From the NCBI GenBank assembly GCA_028279995.1, contig JANQMQ010000385.1:1-5056 (forward strand): a DNA stretch of 5,056 bases. Reading direction: 5' to 3'. The notes beneath the pieces were generated by a model, which did not search any database, was not told the origin of the DNA, and saw nothing but the letters and a program-made list of their open reading frames with translations. Origin of the DNA: Candidatus Phaeomarinibacter sp. (lineage in GTDB: Bacteria > Pseudomonadota > Alphaproteobacteria > CGMCC-115125). A program made the position numbers and the translations under genes. The first letter of the stretch is position 1. Each line of letters opens with the position of its first letter. Below are positions 1-5,056 of the stretch, piece by piece.

Positions 1-50
1 GTAGGACTCCCATCGCAACACAAGCTATTGTCCGCCCCAAACAGCGTTTC

Positions 51-56
51 AAGGAG
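51..56 (+). promoter_or_regulatory. Ribosome binding site of the amidohydrolase gene
   Basis: AAGGAG sits 7 bases before the GTG at 64. It decides the start in favour of this GTG over the in-frame TTG at 28, which lies upstream of the site. I see no convincing promoter in the 50 bases before it, so the gene may be transcribed from outside the window. Confidence 0.8.
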
Positions 57-63
57 ACAGACA

Positions 64-1788
64 GTGACCCATGATCTCATCATCCGCGGCGGCACCATCG
101 CTGACGGCACGGGCAACACAACCTTCACCGGCGATATCGCCATCACGGGCGACACCATCACCGAGGTGGGAACTGTCTCCGGCGCTGCAGTCCGCGAGAT
201 CAACGCAAACGGAGCCCTGGTCACACCCGGCTGGGTCGACATCCACACCCACTATGATGCGCAGGCAACCTGGGACACGGCTCTCGCCCCGTCGTCGTGG
301 CACGGTGTCACCACCGCCGTCATGGGCAATTGCGGTGTCGGCTTTGCACCCGCCGCGCCAGACAAGCACGAATGGCTCATCGGCCTGATGGAAGGCGTCG
401 AAGACATTCCCGGCGCCGCCATGACGGAAGGGTTGACCTGGGGCTGGGAAAGCTTCCCCGGATATCTGGACGCGCTGGACCGCCACAACTACGCCATCGA
501 CATTGCGGCACAGGTGCCCCATGGCGCGGTGCGCGGCTATGTCATGGGCGAGCGTGGCGCCCGGAACGAAGAAGCCAGCGACGAGGACATCGCCCGCATG
601 GCCGAGATCGTTGAGGAAGGCGTACGCGCAGGCGCCGTCGGCTTCTCCACGTCGCGCACCTTCCTGCACAAGGCGATTGACGGCGAATACGTCCCCGGCA
701 CCTTCGCCAAGGAAGACGAACTCTTCGGCATCGGCCATGCCTTGAAGCGCGCTGGCCACGGCGTCTTCCAGATGACGTCCAACCACAAAGACATGGACAA
801 GGAATTCGGCTGGATGGAACGCATGGCGCGCGACCTCGGCGTCAGCGTCACCTTCAATCTCGTCCAGACCGACGAAGCACCGGAGCTTTGGAAGAAGATG
901 CTCGGCCTGCTCGACAAGGTGGACGCGGAAAACCTGCCCGTCTACGCGCAGGTGGCCGGCCGCCCCGCAGGCATCCTCATGGGCTGGGAATGCACCGTGC
1001 ATCCGTTCATCGCCTTCCCAAGCTGGGCGGAACTTGCCGCCCTGTCGCCGGAAGCCCGCCGCAAGCGCGTTGCTGATCCAGAATTCCGTACACGGATGAT
1101 CAACGAAACACCGGCCGACATGGAAGGCTTCGGCCTGTTCGTCACCCGCTCATTTGAAAAGATGTTCGTGCTGGATGCGAGCGACGGCTCCGCCCCAGAT
1201 TACGAGCCCGCACCGGAACAGAGCGTCGCGGCTATTGCCAAGGCGCAGGGCGTCAAGCCCGAGCAGGTGATCTATGACGCCATGTGCGCCAATGGCGGCG
1301 AAGGCCTGCTCTACTTCCCACTATTCAACTACACCTCCGGCGCCATGGACCCGATCCACACCATGCTGCAGCACCCGCGCACACACATTGGCCTGGGCGA
1401 CGGCGGTGCCCACTGCGGCGCCATCTGTGATGCGTCCATTCCCACCTTCATGCTCACCCATTGGGTAAAGGGACGGACGCGCGGCGACAAGCTGCCGCTG
1501 GAGTTCATCGTCAAACGCCAGACCCGAGACACCGCTCTTCTGTATGGCTTCGCTGACCGCGGTCTCATCAAGCCGGGCATGCAGGCCGATATCAACGTTA
1601 TCGACCTAGACAATCTGTCGATCCCCGCCCCCCACATGGCCCACGACTTGCCCGCCAATGGCAGGCGTCTGGTGCAGGAGGCGTCGGGATACATCGCGAC
1701 CTTCAAGTCGGGTGCCGTGACGTTTGAAAATAGCGAGGATACAGGGGCACGCCCGGGCGGGTTGCTGCGCGGACCGCAGACAGTCTGA
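64..1788 (+). CDS. Amidohydrolase, N-acyl-D-amino-acid deacylase type (COG3653-like)
   Basis: A 574-residue predicted cytoplasmic metal-dependent hydrolase of the amidohydrolase superfamily. Family members cleave amide bonds, classically releasing D-amino acids from N-acyl-D-amino acids. The N-terminal beta-sandwich opens with [14 protein letters not shown]. The barrel follows, with the HTH metal motif at H61/H63 ([11 protein letters not shown]) and C90 in MGNCGVG. The H-to-C spacing of 29 matches H67/C96 of the studied Alcaligenes D-aminoacylase. The likely catalytic Asp is D446 in [10 protein letters not shown]. The C-terminus has the usual [15 protein letters not shown] composite-domain strand. 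At 574 residues it is longer than classical D-aminoacylases (about 480). The two barrel histidines after the Cys are not obvious: strand 5 reads MTSNHK around H241 and strand 6 reads FNLVQ around Q268. The precise substrate is therefore unknown. I chose GTG at 64 because AAGGAG lies 7 bases upstream; an in-frame TTG at 28 would add 12 residues with no family similarity. The SDR gene follows 20 bases downstream. Confidence 0.9.
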   Translation: MTHDLIIRGGTIADGTGNTTFTGDIAITGDTITEVGTVSGAAVREINANGALVTPGWVDIHTHYDAQATWDTALAPSSWHGVTTAVMGNCGVGFAPAAPDKHEWLIGLMEGVEDIPGAAMTEGLTWGWESFPGYLDALDRHNYAIDIAAQVPHGAVRGYVMGERGARNEEASDEDIARMAEIVEEGVRAGAVGFSTSRTFLHKAIDGEYVPGTFAKEDELFGIGHALKRAGHGVFQMTSNHKDMDKEFGWMERMARDLGVSVTFNLVQTDEAPELWKKMLGLLDKVDAENLPVYAQVAGRPAGILMGWECTVHPFIAFPSWAELAALSPEARRKRVADPEFRTRMINETPADMEGFGLFVTRSFEKMFVLDASDGSAPDYEPAPEQSVAAIAKAQGVKPEQVIYDAMCANGGEGLLYFPLFNYTSGAMDPIHTMLQHPRTHIGLGDGGAHCGAICDASIPTFMLTHWVKGRTRGDKLPLEFIVKRQTRDTALLYGFADRGLIKPGMQADINVIDLDNLSIPAPHMAHDLPANGRRLVQEASGYIATFKSGAVTFENSEDTGARPGGLLRGPQTV

Positions 1789-1798
1789 ACAGATAGTC

Positions 1799-1805
1799 GG
1801 AGAAG
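1799..1805 (+). promoter_or_regulatory. Ribosome binding site of the SDR gene
   Basis: GGAGAAG lies inside the 20-base gap after the amidohydrolase stop, with GGAG 6 bases before the ATG at 1809. The gap is too short for a separate promoter, which supports a two-gene transcript. Confidence 0.7.
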
Positions 1806-1808
1806 AAC

Positions 1809-2762
1809 ATGCCCAAGGGCCCTGTGTGCGTCATCGGGTGCAGCGGATTCGTCGGATCACACGTTGCCGCAGCCCTTTTGGAGGAGGGCTACGATGTCCG
1901 CGGCACGAGCCGTGGGAGCGTCCAGCACCCCTGGCTTCAAACGGAGTTGACCGTCAAAGCGACCGATGGTGCCAACTTAACGCTTGTCGACGCGGACCCG
2001 CTGGACCGGGCAAGCCTGGTGCGCGCCTTTGATGGCTGTAACGGTCTCGTCAACTGCGCGGGCCTGACAAAGCAGGAGATGGCGACGGTCGATTTCATGC
2101 AGGCGATCGCCGGCACGATCTGTGATGCCGCTCTGGAAGCAGGTGTACCGAAGGCGGTCTTCACCTCGTCCACCGGATCGACAAACCCGCCCGGCGGAGA
2201 CCCGGCTGAAAAACGTGAGATGGTTCATTGGTCAGACGACAGCGAACAACTGGCCGCCAGGAAATTCGCCGCCGCTGCGAAGACACGATATGACCGGACC
2301 ATTCTGGCAAAGTCAGAGGCATCGAAGGGTCGCCTGCGCTGTGCCACCATCAATCCGTCGATGATCACCGGCCCTACGCTGGGTCCCAAGCCCAATTCAG
2401 GTCACCGCGCGTTCGCCGCAATCCTCAAAGGTGAGCGCATGGGGGACAGTATTCCCAATGGCTCGATGTCGATGATTGACGTCCGCGACCTGGCGGCGCT
2501 CCACATCGCCGCGCTGGAGAAAGAAGATGCGCAGGGCCGCTACTTCGGCGTCAAGCGCAGCTGGCACTGGCGCGACATCCTCGCAGCCCTTGCCGATATT
2601 GTGCCGAGCTACACACCACCGCTGTGGGATCCGGACGTGGTGCCCGCCACGCCAACGGGGTTCGATACATCACGACGCGACAGCCTTGGTGTGGAACTAC
2701 GAGACTTGCACGAAATGCTCGAAGCCATGGTCGCCGACATCCGCAAGCACGGCCTGATCTAG
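1809..2762 (+). CDS. NAD(P)-dependent extended SDR (epimerase/dehydratase or DFR-like reductase)
   Basis: A 317-residue Rossmann-fold protein of the extended short-chain dehydrogenase/reductase family, probably a cytoplasmic oxidoreductase or epimerase. The nucleotide-binding motif GCSGFVG (GxxGxxG, residues 10-16) follows the first strand. RGTSRG ends strand 2, and its arginines (R31, R35) suggest NADP(H). VNCAG (81-85) and VFTSS (117-121) correspond to the expected strand 4 and catalytic-Ser strand. INPSMITGP (181-189) and SMIDVRDLA (221-229) are typical of dihydroflavonol-reductase/epimerase relatives. Aligning TILAKSEAS with the usual YxxSKxxAE places T164 where the catalytic Tyr belongs, with Lys at K168. 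The only nearby Tyr, Y161, has the wrong spacing. The start is ATG with GGAG 6 bases upstream. It lies 20 bases after the amidohydrolase gene on the same strand, so the two are probably co-transcribed. Substrate unknown. Confidence 0.88.
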   Translation: MPKGPVCVIGCSGFVGSHVAAALLEEGYDVRGTSRGSVQHPWLQTELTVKATDGANLTLVDADPLDRASLVRAFDGCNGLVNCAGLTKQEMATVDFMQAIAGTICDAALEAGVPKAVFTSSTGSTNPPGGDPAEKREMVHWSDDSEQLAARKFAAAAKTRYDRTILAKSEASKGRLRCATINPSMITGPTLGPKPNSGHRAFAAILKGERMGDSIPNGSMSMIDVRDLAALHIAALEKEDAQGRYFGVKRSWHWRDILAALADIVPSYTPPLWDPDVVPATPTGFDTSRRDSLGVELRDLHEMLEAMVADIRKHGLI

Positions 2763-2769
2763 AGCACAC

Positions 2770-3156
2770 TCAGGTCTGCGACACCCTCGCCATCTCGCTC
2801 TCAAAGGTCTTGAGATCAAAATAGTCGCGCCACTTGCGGATGATCTTTCCGTCGAGTTCGAAGGCGCCCATGACCGGCAGGGTCATCCACTGGCCGTTGA
2901 TCAGGAACTTGTCGCTGCGCTCGGTCAGGACAGTGCCATCTGCAGTCTCCGAGATGCCGTGAACCACCCAGTCGATCTCGCTGGCTGAATTGAAGAAGGC
3001 TTCGAGCACGCCGCGAATGGCGGCGGTGCCCGTTACCGGGTCCATTGGTAGATTGTGATAGAAGCTGGCGTCGTCGAAAAAGCTCATGATCTTGTCAAAA
3101 TTACGATCGTTCCAGGCGCCGATGAACGCCATGACCACATCCGAGTTCGCTGACAT
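2770..3156 (-). CDS. Limonene-1,2-epoxide hydrolase family protein (NTF2/SnoaL-like fold)
   Basis: A 128-residue single-domain protein, the usual length for the small cone-shaped NTF2/SnoaL fold, with no signal peptide. Limonene-1,2-epoxide hydrolases add water to an epoxide in one step to give a vicinal diol. Studied Rhodococcus LEH uses Tyr53, Asn55, Arg99, Asp101 and Asp132. All five have counterparts here: Y33 and N35 (FYHNLP), R80 and D82 (TERSDKF), and D111 (KWRDYFD). Spacing differs by only one or two residues. This supports a real hydrolase rather than a generic SnoaL-like protein, although the substrate need not be limonene epoxide. The start is ATG with AGGGAG 8 bases upstream on the minus strand. 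It lies 20 bases after the TerB-like gene, probably in the same transcript. Its stop is 7 bases from the stop of the convergent SDR gene. Confidence 0.87.
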   Translation of the reverse strand: MSANSDVVMAFIGAWNDRNFDKIMSFFDDASFYHNLPMDPVTGTAAIRGVLEAFFNSASEIDWVVHGISETADGTVLTERSDKFLINGQWMTLPVMGAFELDGKIIRKWRDYFDLKTFESEMARVSQT

Positions 3157-3176
3157 CTGCCGGTCTCCCTTGTCTG

Positions 3177-3641
3177 CTATTGTCCCATCAGGGCAAACAG
3201 CTTGGACCGCACTTCCTCGCGGTAATAGTCCGGCACCCGCAGGAGATTGGATGCCCGGTTCATGAGGTTCTCCTCAAACACGTCCACCTTGCCGTCAGCG
3301 GCAACAATCTCGAACATCATCTCGAGCACGGAAATGCGGCCGTCCCGGTCCATCTGTTCGGTCACAACGTTGGTGAACTTGAACAGGTCCGTCGCATCGC
3401 GCTCGGCCACCTTGGCTTCGTTGAACAGGTCTTCCGCCTCCCGGTTCGACAGCTCGAACTTGCCCTTGAGAAGATCAACCAGCTTCATCGCTTCCTCTAT
3501 GGTTTCTTCACCATCAATGACCAGCGACCGGACCAGCAGGGTGGCAATGGCTTTTTGCAGCTGCGCGTCTTCGGCAGCGCCTTCTTCCTCCTCCCCCATC
3601 AGGGATTTGAAGCGGGCCGTAATGTCATCGAGAAAACCCAT
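3177..3641 (-). CDS. TerB-like (tellurite resistance TerB / COG4103-type) helical protein
   Basis: A 154-residue, acidic, probably all-helical cytoplasmic protein. After a short N-terminal helix (MGFLDDITARFKSLMG) and a Glu/Ala linker come two related helical halves. The first runs from LVIDGEETIEEA (40-51). The second runs from IVAADGKVDVFEE (112-124) to the C-terminus. The paired acidic DG turns, D43-G44 and D116-G117, are typical of TerB-like domains, where such acidic residues are thought to bind metal. The isolated form is widespread in proteobacteria and its role is unknown; nothing here suggests a full tellurite-resistance (ter) cluster. I chose the ATG at 3641: AAGGAA is 10 bases from it but abuts the alternative ATG at 3650, which would add three residues. 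It leads a probable two-gene transcript with the epoxide hydrolase gene. Confidence 0.82.
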   Translation of the reverse strand: MGFLDDITARFKSLMGEEEEGAAEDAQLQKAIATLLVRSLVIDGEETIEEAMKLVDLLKGKFELSNREAEDLFNEAKVAERDATDLFKFTNVVTEQMDRDGRISVLEMMFEIVAADGKVDVFEENLMNRASNLLRVPDYYREEVRSKLFALMGQ

Positions 3642-3650
3642 GGGGCGCAT

Positions 3651-3656
3651 TTCCTT
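3651..3656 (-). promoter_or_regulatory. Ribosome binding site of the TerB-like gene
   Basis: On the minus strand AAGGAA directly abuts the ATG at 3650 and lies 10 bases (counting from AGGA) before the ATG at 3641. The spacing favours the downstream ATG, which also gives a more natural N-terminus (MGFLDD). Confidence 0.5.
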
Positions 3657-3690
3657 CTGCCTGGAGGCATGAGTGATTGGATCGCGCTCA

Positions 3691-3719
3691 CATATAGGCG
3701 GATTTTCTGTCCTGGTCAG
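3691..3719 (-). promoter_or_regulatory. Candidate promoter for the TerB-like / epoxide hydrolase genes
   Basis: In the 94-base gap after the VOC gene, the minus strand carries CTGACC (3719-3714) and TATATG (3696-3691) separated by exactly 17 bases. Each matches the sigma-70 consensus at 4 of 6 positions. Transcription would begin near 3684, giving a leader of about 40 bases. This is a by-eye match and weak elements like these arise by chance. The gap length and the change of gene type make a promoter here plausible. Confidence 0.35.
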
Positions 3720-3735
3720 GTGCTAATTGGCAGCC

Positions 3736-4092
3736 TCAAGCGCCCTGCATGATCCGCAGGCCGTTGCCGTCCGGGTCCCGCACATCAAGGCTGCGGGAGC
3801 CGTCATTGTTGGTGGCAATCACGGCATCAGGTGCCAGGGGAGAGACCCGGGTGAGCAGCGCATCCAGATCACCCGCAACAAGATGAAAGTCCCGGTCCTG
3901 CCCGGGCACGCCATCACCCCCGCCCTTGCCGGGGACATAGAGCGCTAGTCCGATATCCGCCCCGCCAAGCTGCGCCCAGCCATACTCCTCGGACACAAAG
4001 TCCGCCGTGAGGCCAAAGCCCTGACTGTAGAAGTCCACCGCCCGCGCGAGATCCGTCACGGGAATTTTCAGAAAAGCCAATCCAAGGGTCAT
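3736..4092 (-). CDS. VOC superfamily (glyoxalase/bleomycin-resistance fold) protein
   Basis: A 118-residue protein, the normal size for a single-domain vicinal-oxygen-chelate protein, with two beta-alpha-beta-beta-beta modules. The first module begins LAFLKIPVTDLARAVDFY (residues 5-22). The second contains DFHLVAGDLDALL (68-80) and ends RDPDGNGLRIM (105-115), a clear family signature. Of the usual metal-ligand positions only H70 is kept. The N-terminal His position appears to be F7, and the Glu after DPDGN is R113. Metal-dependent glyoxalase or dioxygenase activity is therefore doubtful, and a binding or resistance role is as likely. The reading frame is open up to 4242, but the extra 50 residues show no VOC similarity and overlap the upstream gene, so I start at the ATG at 4092. 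Its ribosome binding site is weak (AGGCAGG region). Confidence 0.82.
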   Translation of the reverse strand: MTLGLAFLKIPVTDLARAVDFYSQGFGLTADFVSEEYGWAQLGGADIGLALYVPGKGGGDGVPGQDRDFHLVAGDLDALLTRVSPLAPDAVIATNNDGSRSLDVRDPDGNGLRIMQGA

Positions 4093-4171
4093 CTGCCTGC
4101 CTGATGAAACGGGGTCCGTCGGGTTCAGCAACAGCCTACACCCGTCCGGCATCTCTCCGACAGGTGTCAGA

Positions 4172-4237
4172 CTATTTTTCGCCGGTCTGGATATAGGGGC
4201 TGTTGGGCACACCGCCGTGGCACAGGACGTCAGCGTG
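4172..4237 (-). repeat. Diverged direct repeat, copy 1 (partner 4989-5054)
   Basis: This 66-base segment matches 4989-5054 in the same orientation at 56 of 66 positions by hand count. Similarity ends abruptly just beyond the stop codon: the bases at 4161-4171 and 4978-4988 do not align. The repeat is thus gene-bounded and comes from duplication of a coding sequence rather than from a mobile or intergenic repeat. The differences fall almost entirely at third codon positions of the minus-strand frame. Confidence 0.8.
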
Positions 4238-4927
4238 TGCATCGCCCGAGATCAGGGTCCACTGCCCGGCATTGGAGCAGCGGTAGAGATGATCGCCCCA
4301 GACCACGCGATGACAGGTAGGGAAAACATATCTGTTGCGCGCGCCCCCGGGAATGCGGATTTCCTGCCGGGCTGTTCCCTCCGGCAGATTGAACCGCAGC
4401 CACGTATGGGCACTGGACGCGCGGTTGATGGTTTTCGGCGCGCAGGACGCCGACGCGGGCGCAGCAGTTCCTCCAAACGCGCCACCGCGAACGGAGACCG
4501 GAATGCCGCTGTGGCGTGCATATGTGCCGTCAATCACATAGCTGTCCGGCTGGCCCTTCCTCACCGTGGCCGTAAACGTGCAGTCGCCGCCGGAGAGTGT
4601 CAGACCTTGAACGCCGTTGTCGCGAAGGGTGCAGGAGCCGGACGTGATCCGCACCTCCGGATGTTCGTCCTCCACCATATGCTGACCACCGAGCAGCCGC
4701 TGGATCGACAGCGTCCCCAGTACATTCTTCAGCAGCACCCCATCGCCGACGACCAGGTCCTTGATGCAATACCCGTTCGTCTCACTGACCCAAAGAGCAC
4801 CGTCGTCCACGACACGCTCACACCCTTCCGCTGCCTGCGCCGGCGGCGCCGCACCCAACACGACCAGGGCTGCAAGGGCGGCTGCCACACCGGCGGCGGC
4901 AAGGCCCGATAGAGTTTGCTTCTGCAT
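4172..4927 (-). CDS. Secreted cysteine-rich protein of unknown function
   Basis: A 251-residue predicted exported protein that I do not recognise. The N-terminus is a clear Sec signal peptide: MQKQ, a long Ala/Leu/Val-rich core (residues 9-27), then PPAQA with likely cleavage after A32. The mature part has eight cysteines (36, 54, 99, 116, 162, 205, 217, 236), an even number compatible with four disulfides in the periplasm or outside the cell. It is rich in Gly, Thr and Val, suggesting beta structure, and has no further membrane segment or lipobox. The last 21 residues are repeated exactly in the partial gene upstream, so this is one of a tandem pair. I chose the ATG at 4927 for its typical signal-peptide n-region and a weak GGCGGA 7 bases before it. 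The ATG at 4942 would add five residues and lacks a visible ribosome binding site. A long plus-strand frame across this region is a shadow. Confidence 0.72.
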   Translation of the reverse strand: MQKQTLSGLAAAGVAAALAALVVLGAAPPAQAAEGCERVVDDGALWVSETNGYCIKDLVVGDGVLLKNVLGTLSIQRLLGGQHMVEDEHPEVRITSGSCTLRDNGVQGLTLSGGDCTFTATVRKGQPDSYVIDGTYARHSGIPVSVRGGAFGGTAAPASASCAPKTINRASSAHTWLRFNLPEGTARQEIRIPGGARNRYVFPTCHRVVWGDHLYRCSNAGQWTLISGDAHADVLCHGGVPNSPYIQTGEK

Positions 4928-4988
4928 GTGAATATCCGCCATTCAATTGAGCTGCGTAGAAGGACAGGCACCCACCTGCCACGTACCT

Positions 4989-5056
4989 CTATTTTTCGCC
5001 GGTCTGGATGTAAGGACTGTTGGGAACGCCGCCATGGCACAACACGTCCGCATGGG
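4989..5056 (-). CDS. Partial paralogue of the secreted cysteine-rich protein (C-terminus only)
   Basis: The 3' end of a minus-strand gene whose body lies beyond the right edge. Twenty-one complete codons and a TAG stop are visible. Translation gives HADVLCHGG followed by VPNSPYIQTGEK, identical at 21 of 21 residues to the C-terminus of the next gene downstream. The DNA differs at 10 of the 21 codons, all synonymous: nine third-position changes and one CTG/TTG leucine change. This pattern supports real coding on the minus strand and selection on the protein. The stop is 46 to 61 bases before the secreted-protein gene, depending on which start is used there, so the two may share a transcript. 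The next incomplete codon (NCC) is compatible with the Ala found in the paralogue. Whether the full gene has the same length, signal peptide and cysteines cannot be seen. Confidence 0.75.
   Translation of the reverse strand, partial: HADVLCHGGVPNSPYIQTGEK

Noticed and set aside
28..63. TTG start extending the amidohydrolase by 12 residues
   Set aside because: The ribosome binding site AAGGAG lies downstream of this TTG and correctly spaced before the GTG at 64, and the added residues resemble no family N-terminus.
49..1002. Long minus-strand frame opposite the amidohydrolase gene
   Set aside because: It is a shadow of high-GC codon bias; the plus strand has full amidohydrolase motifs.
4159..4168. 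GACA-GG-TGTC inverted repeat after the secreted-protein gene, considered as a terminator or operator
   Set aside because: The 4-base arms with a 2-base loop and no T-run are too small to distinguish from chance.
4093..4171. CTGACA as a -35 element for the VOC gene
   Set aside because: No -10-like hexamer lies 16 to 18 bases downstream.
4093..4242. N-terminal extension of the VOC protein
   Set aside because: The 50 extra residues have no family similarity, overlap the coding end of the secreted-protein gene out of frame, and precede a normal VOC start.
4217..4912. Long plus-strand frame opposite the secreted-protein gene
   Set aside because: It shows no motif. The minus strand has a signal peptide, and the duplicated tail has silent changes that fit minus-strand codons.
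4943..4988. GC-rich imperfect hairpin between the tandem secreted genes, considered as a terminator
   Set aside because: The stem needs a bulge and no T-run follows, so an intrinsic terminator is not supported.

Overview
The window is compact, GC-rich, G/C-ending-codon DNA with short gaps between genes. It suggests a chromosomal region of a Gram-negative bacterium, most probably an alphaproteobacterium. That assignment rests on codon style and gene families only; no RNA marker is present. I see no tRNA, rRNA, CRISPR array, insertion sequence or phage gene, and no gene-free stretch longer than about 100 bases.

Left part (64-2762, plus strand): a two-gene unit. A 574-residue amidohydrolase of the N-acyl-D-amino-acid deacylase type is followed 20 bases later by a 317-residue NAD(P)-binding extended short-chain dehydrogenase/epimerase. 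The spacing and good ribosome binding sites suggest co-transcription, probably in catabolism of a small metabolite. The substrate cannot be read from the sequence, because both enzymes depart from textbook active sites.

Middle and right part (2770-5056, minus strand): a run of five genes convergent with the first unit. In transcription order these are a right-edge partial gene, a secreted cysteine-rich protein of unknown function, a small glyoxalase/bleomycin-resistance (VOC) fold protein, a TerB-like helical protein, and a limonene-1,2-epoxide-hydrolase-type protein with its full catalytic set. A weak promoter candidate before the TerB gene suggests that TerB and the epoxide hydrolase form their own transcript. 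The two units meet tail to tail with 7 bases between stop codons.

The most notable observation is at the right edge. The last 66 complete coding bases of the window are a diverged copy of the 3' end of the secreted-protein gene. The 21 C-terminal residues are identical, yet 10 codons carry synonymous changes. This shows a tandem pair of secreted paralogues with a strongly conserved C-terminal tail, in a family I do not recognise.
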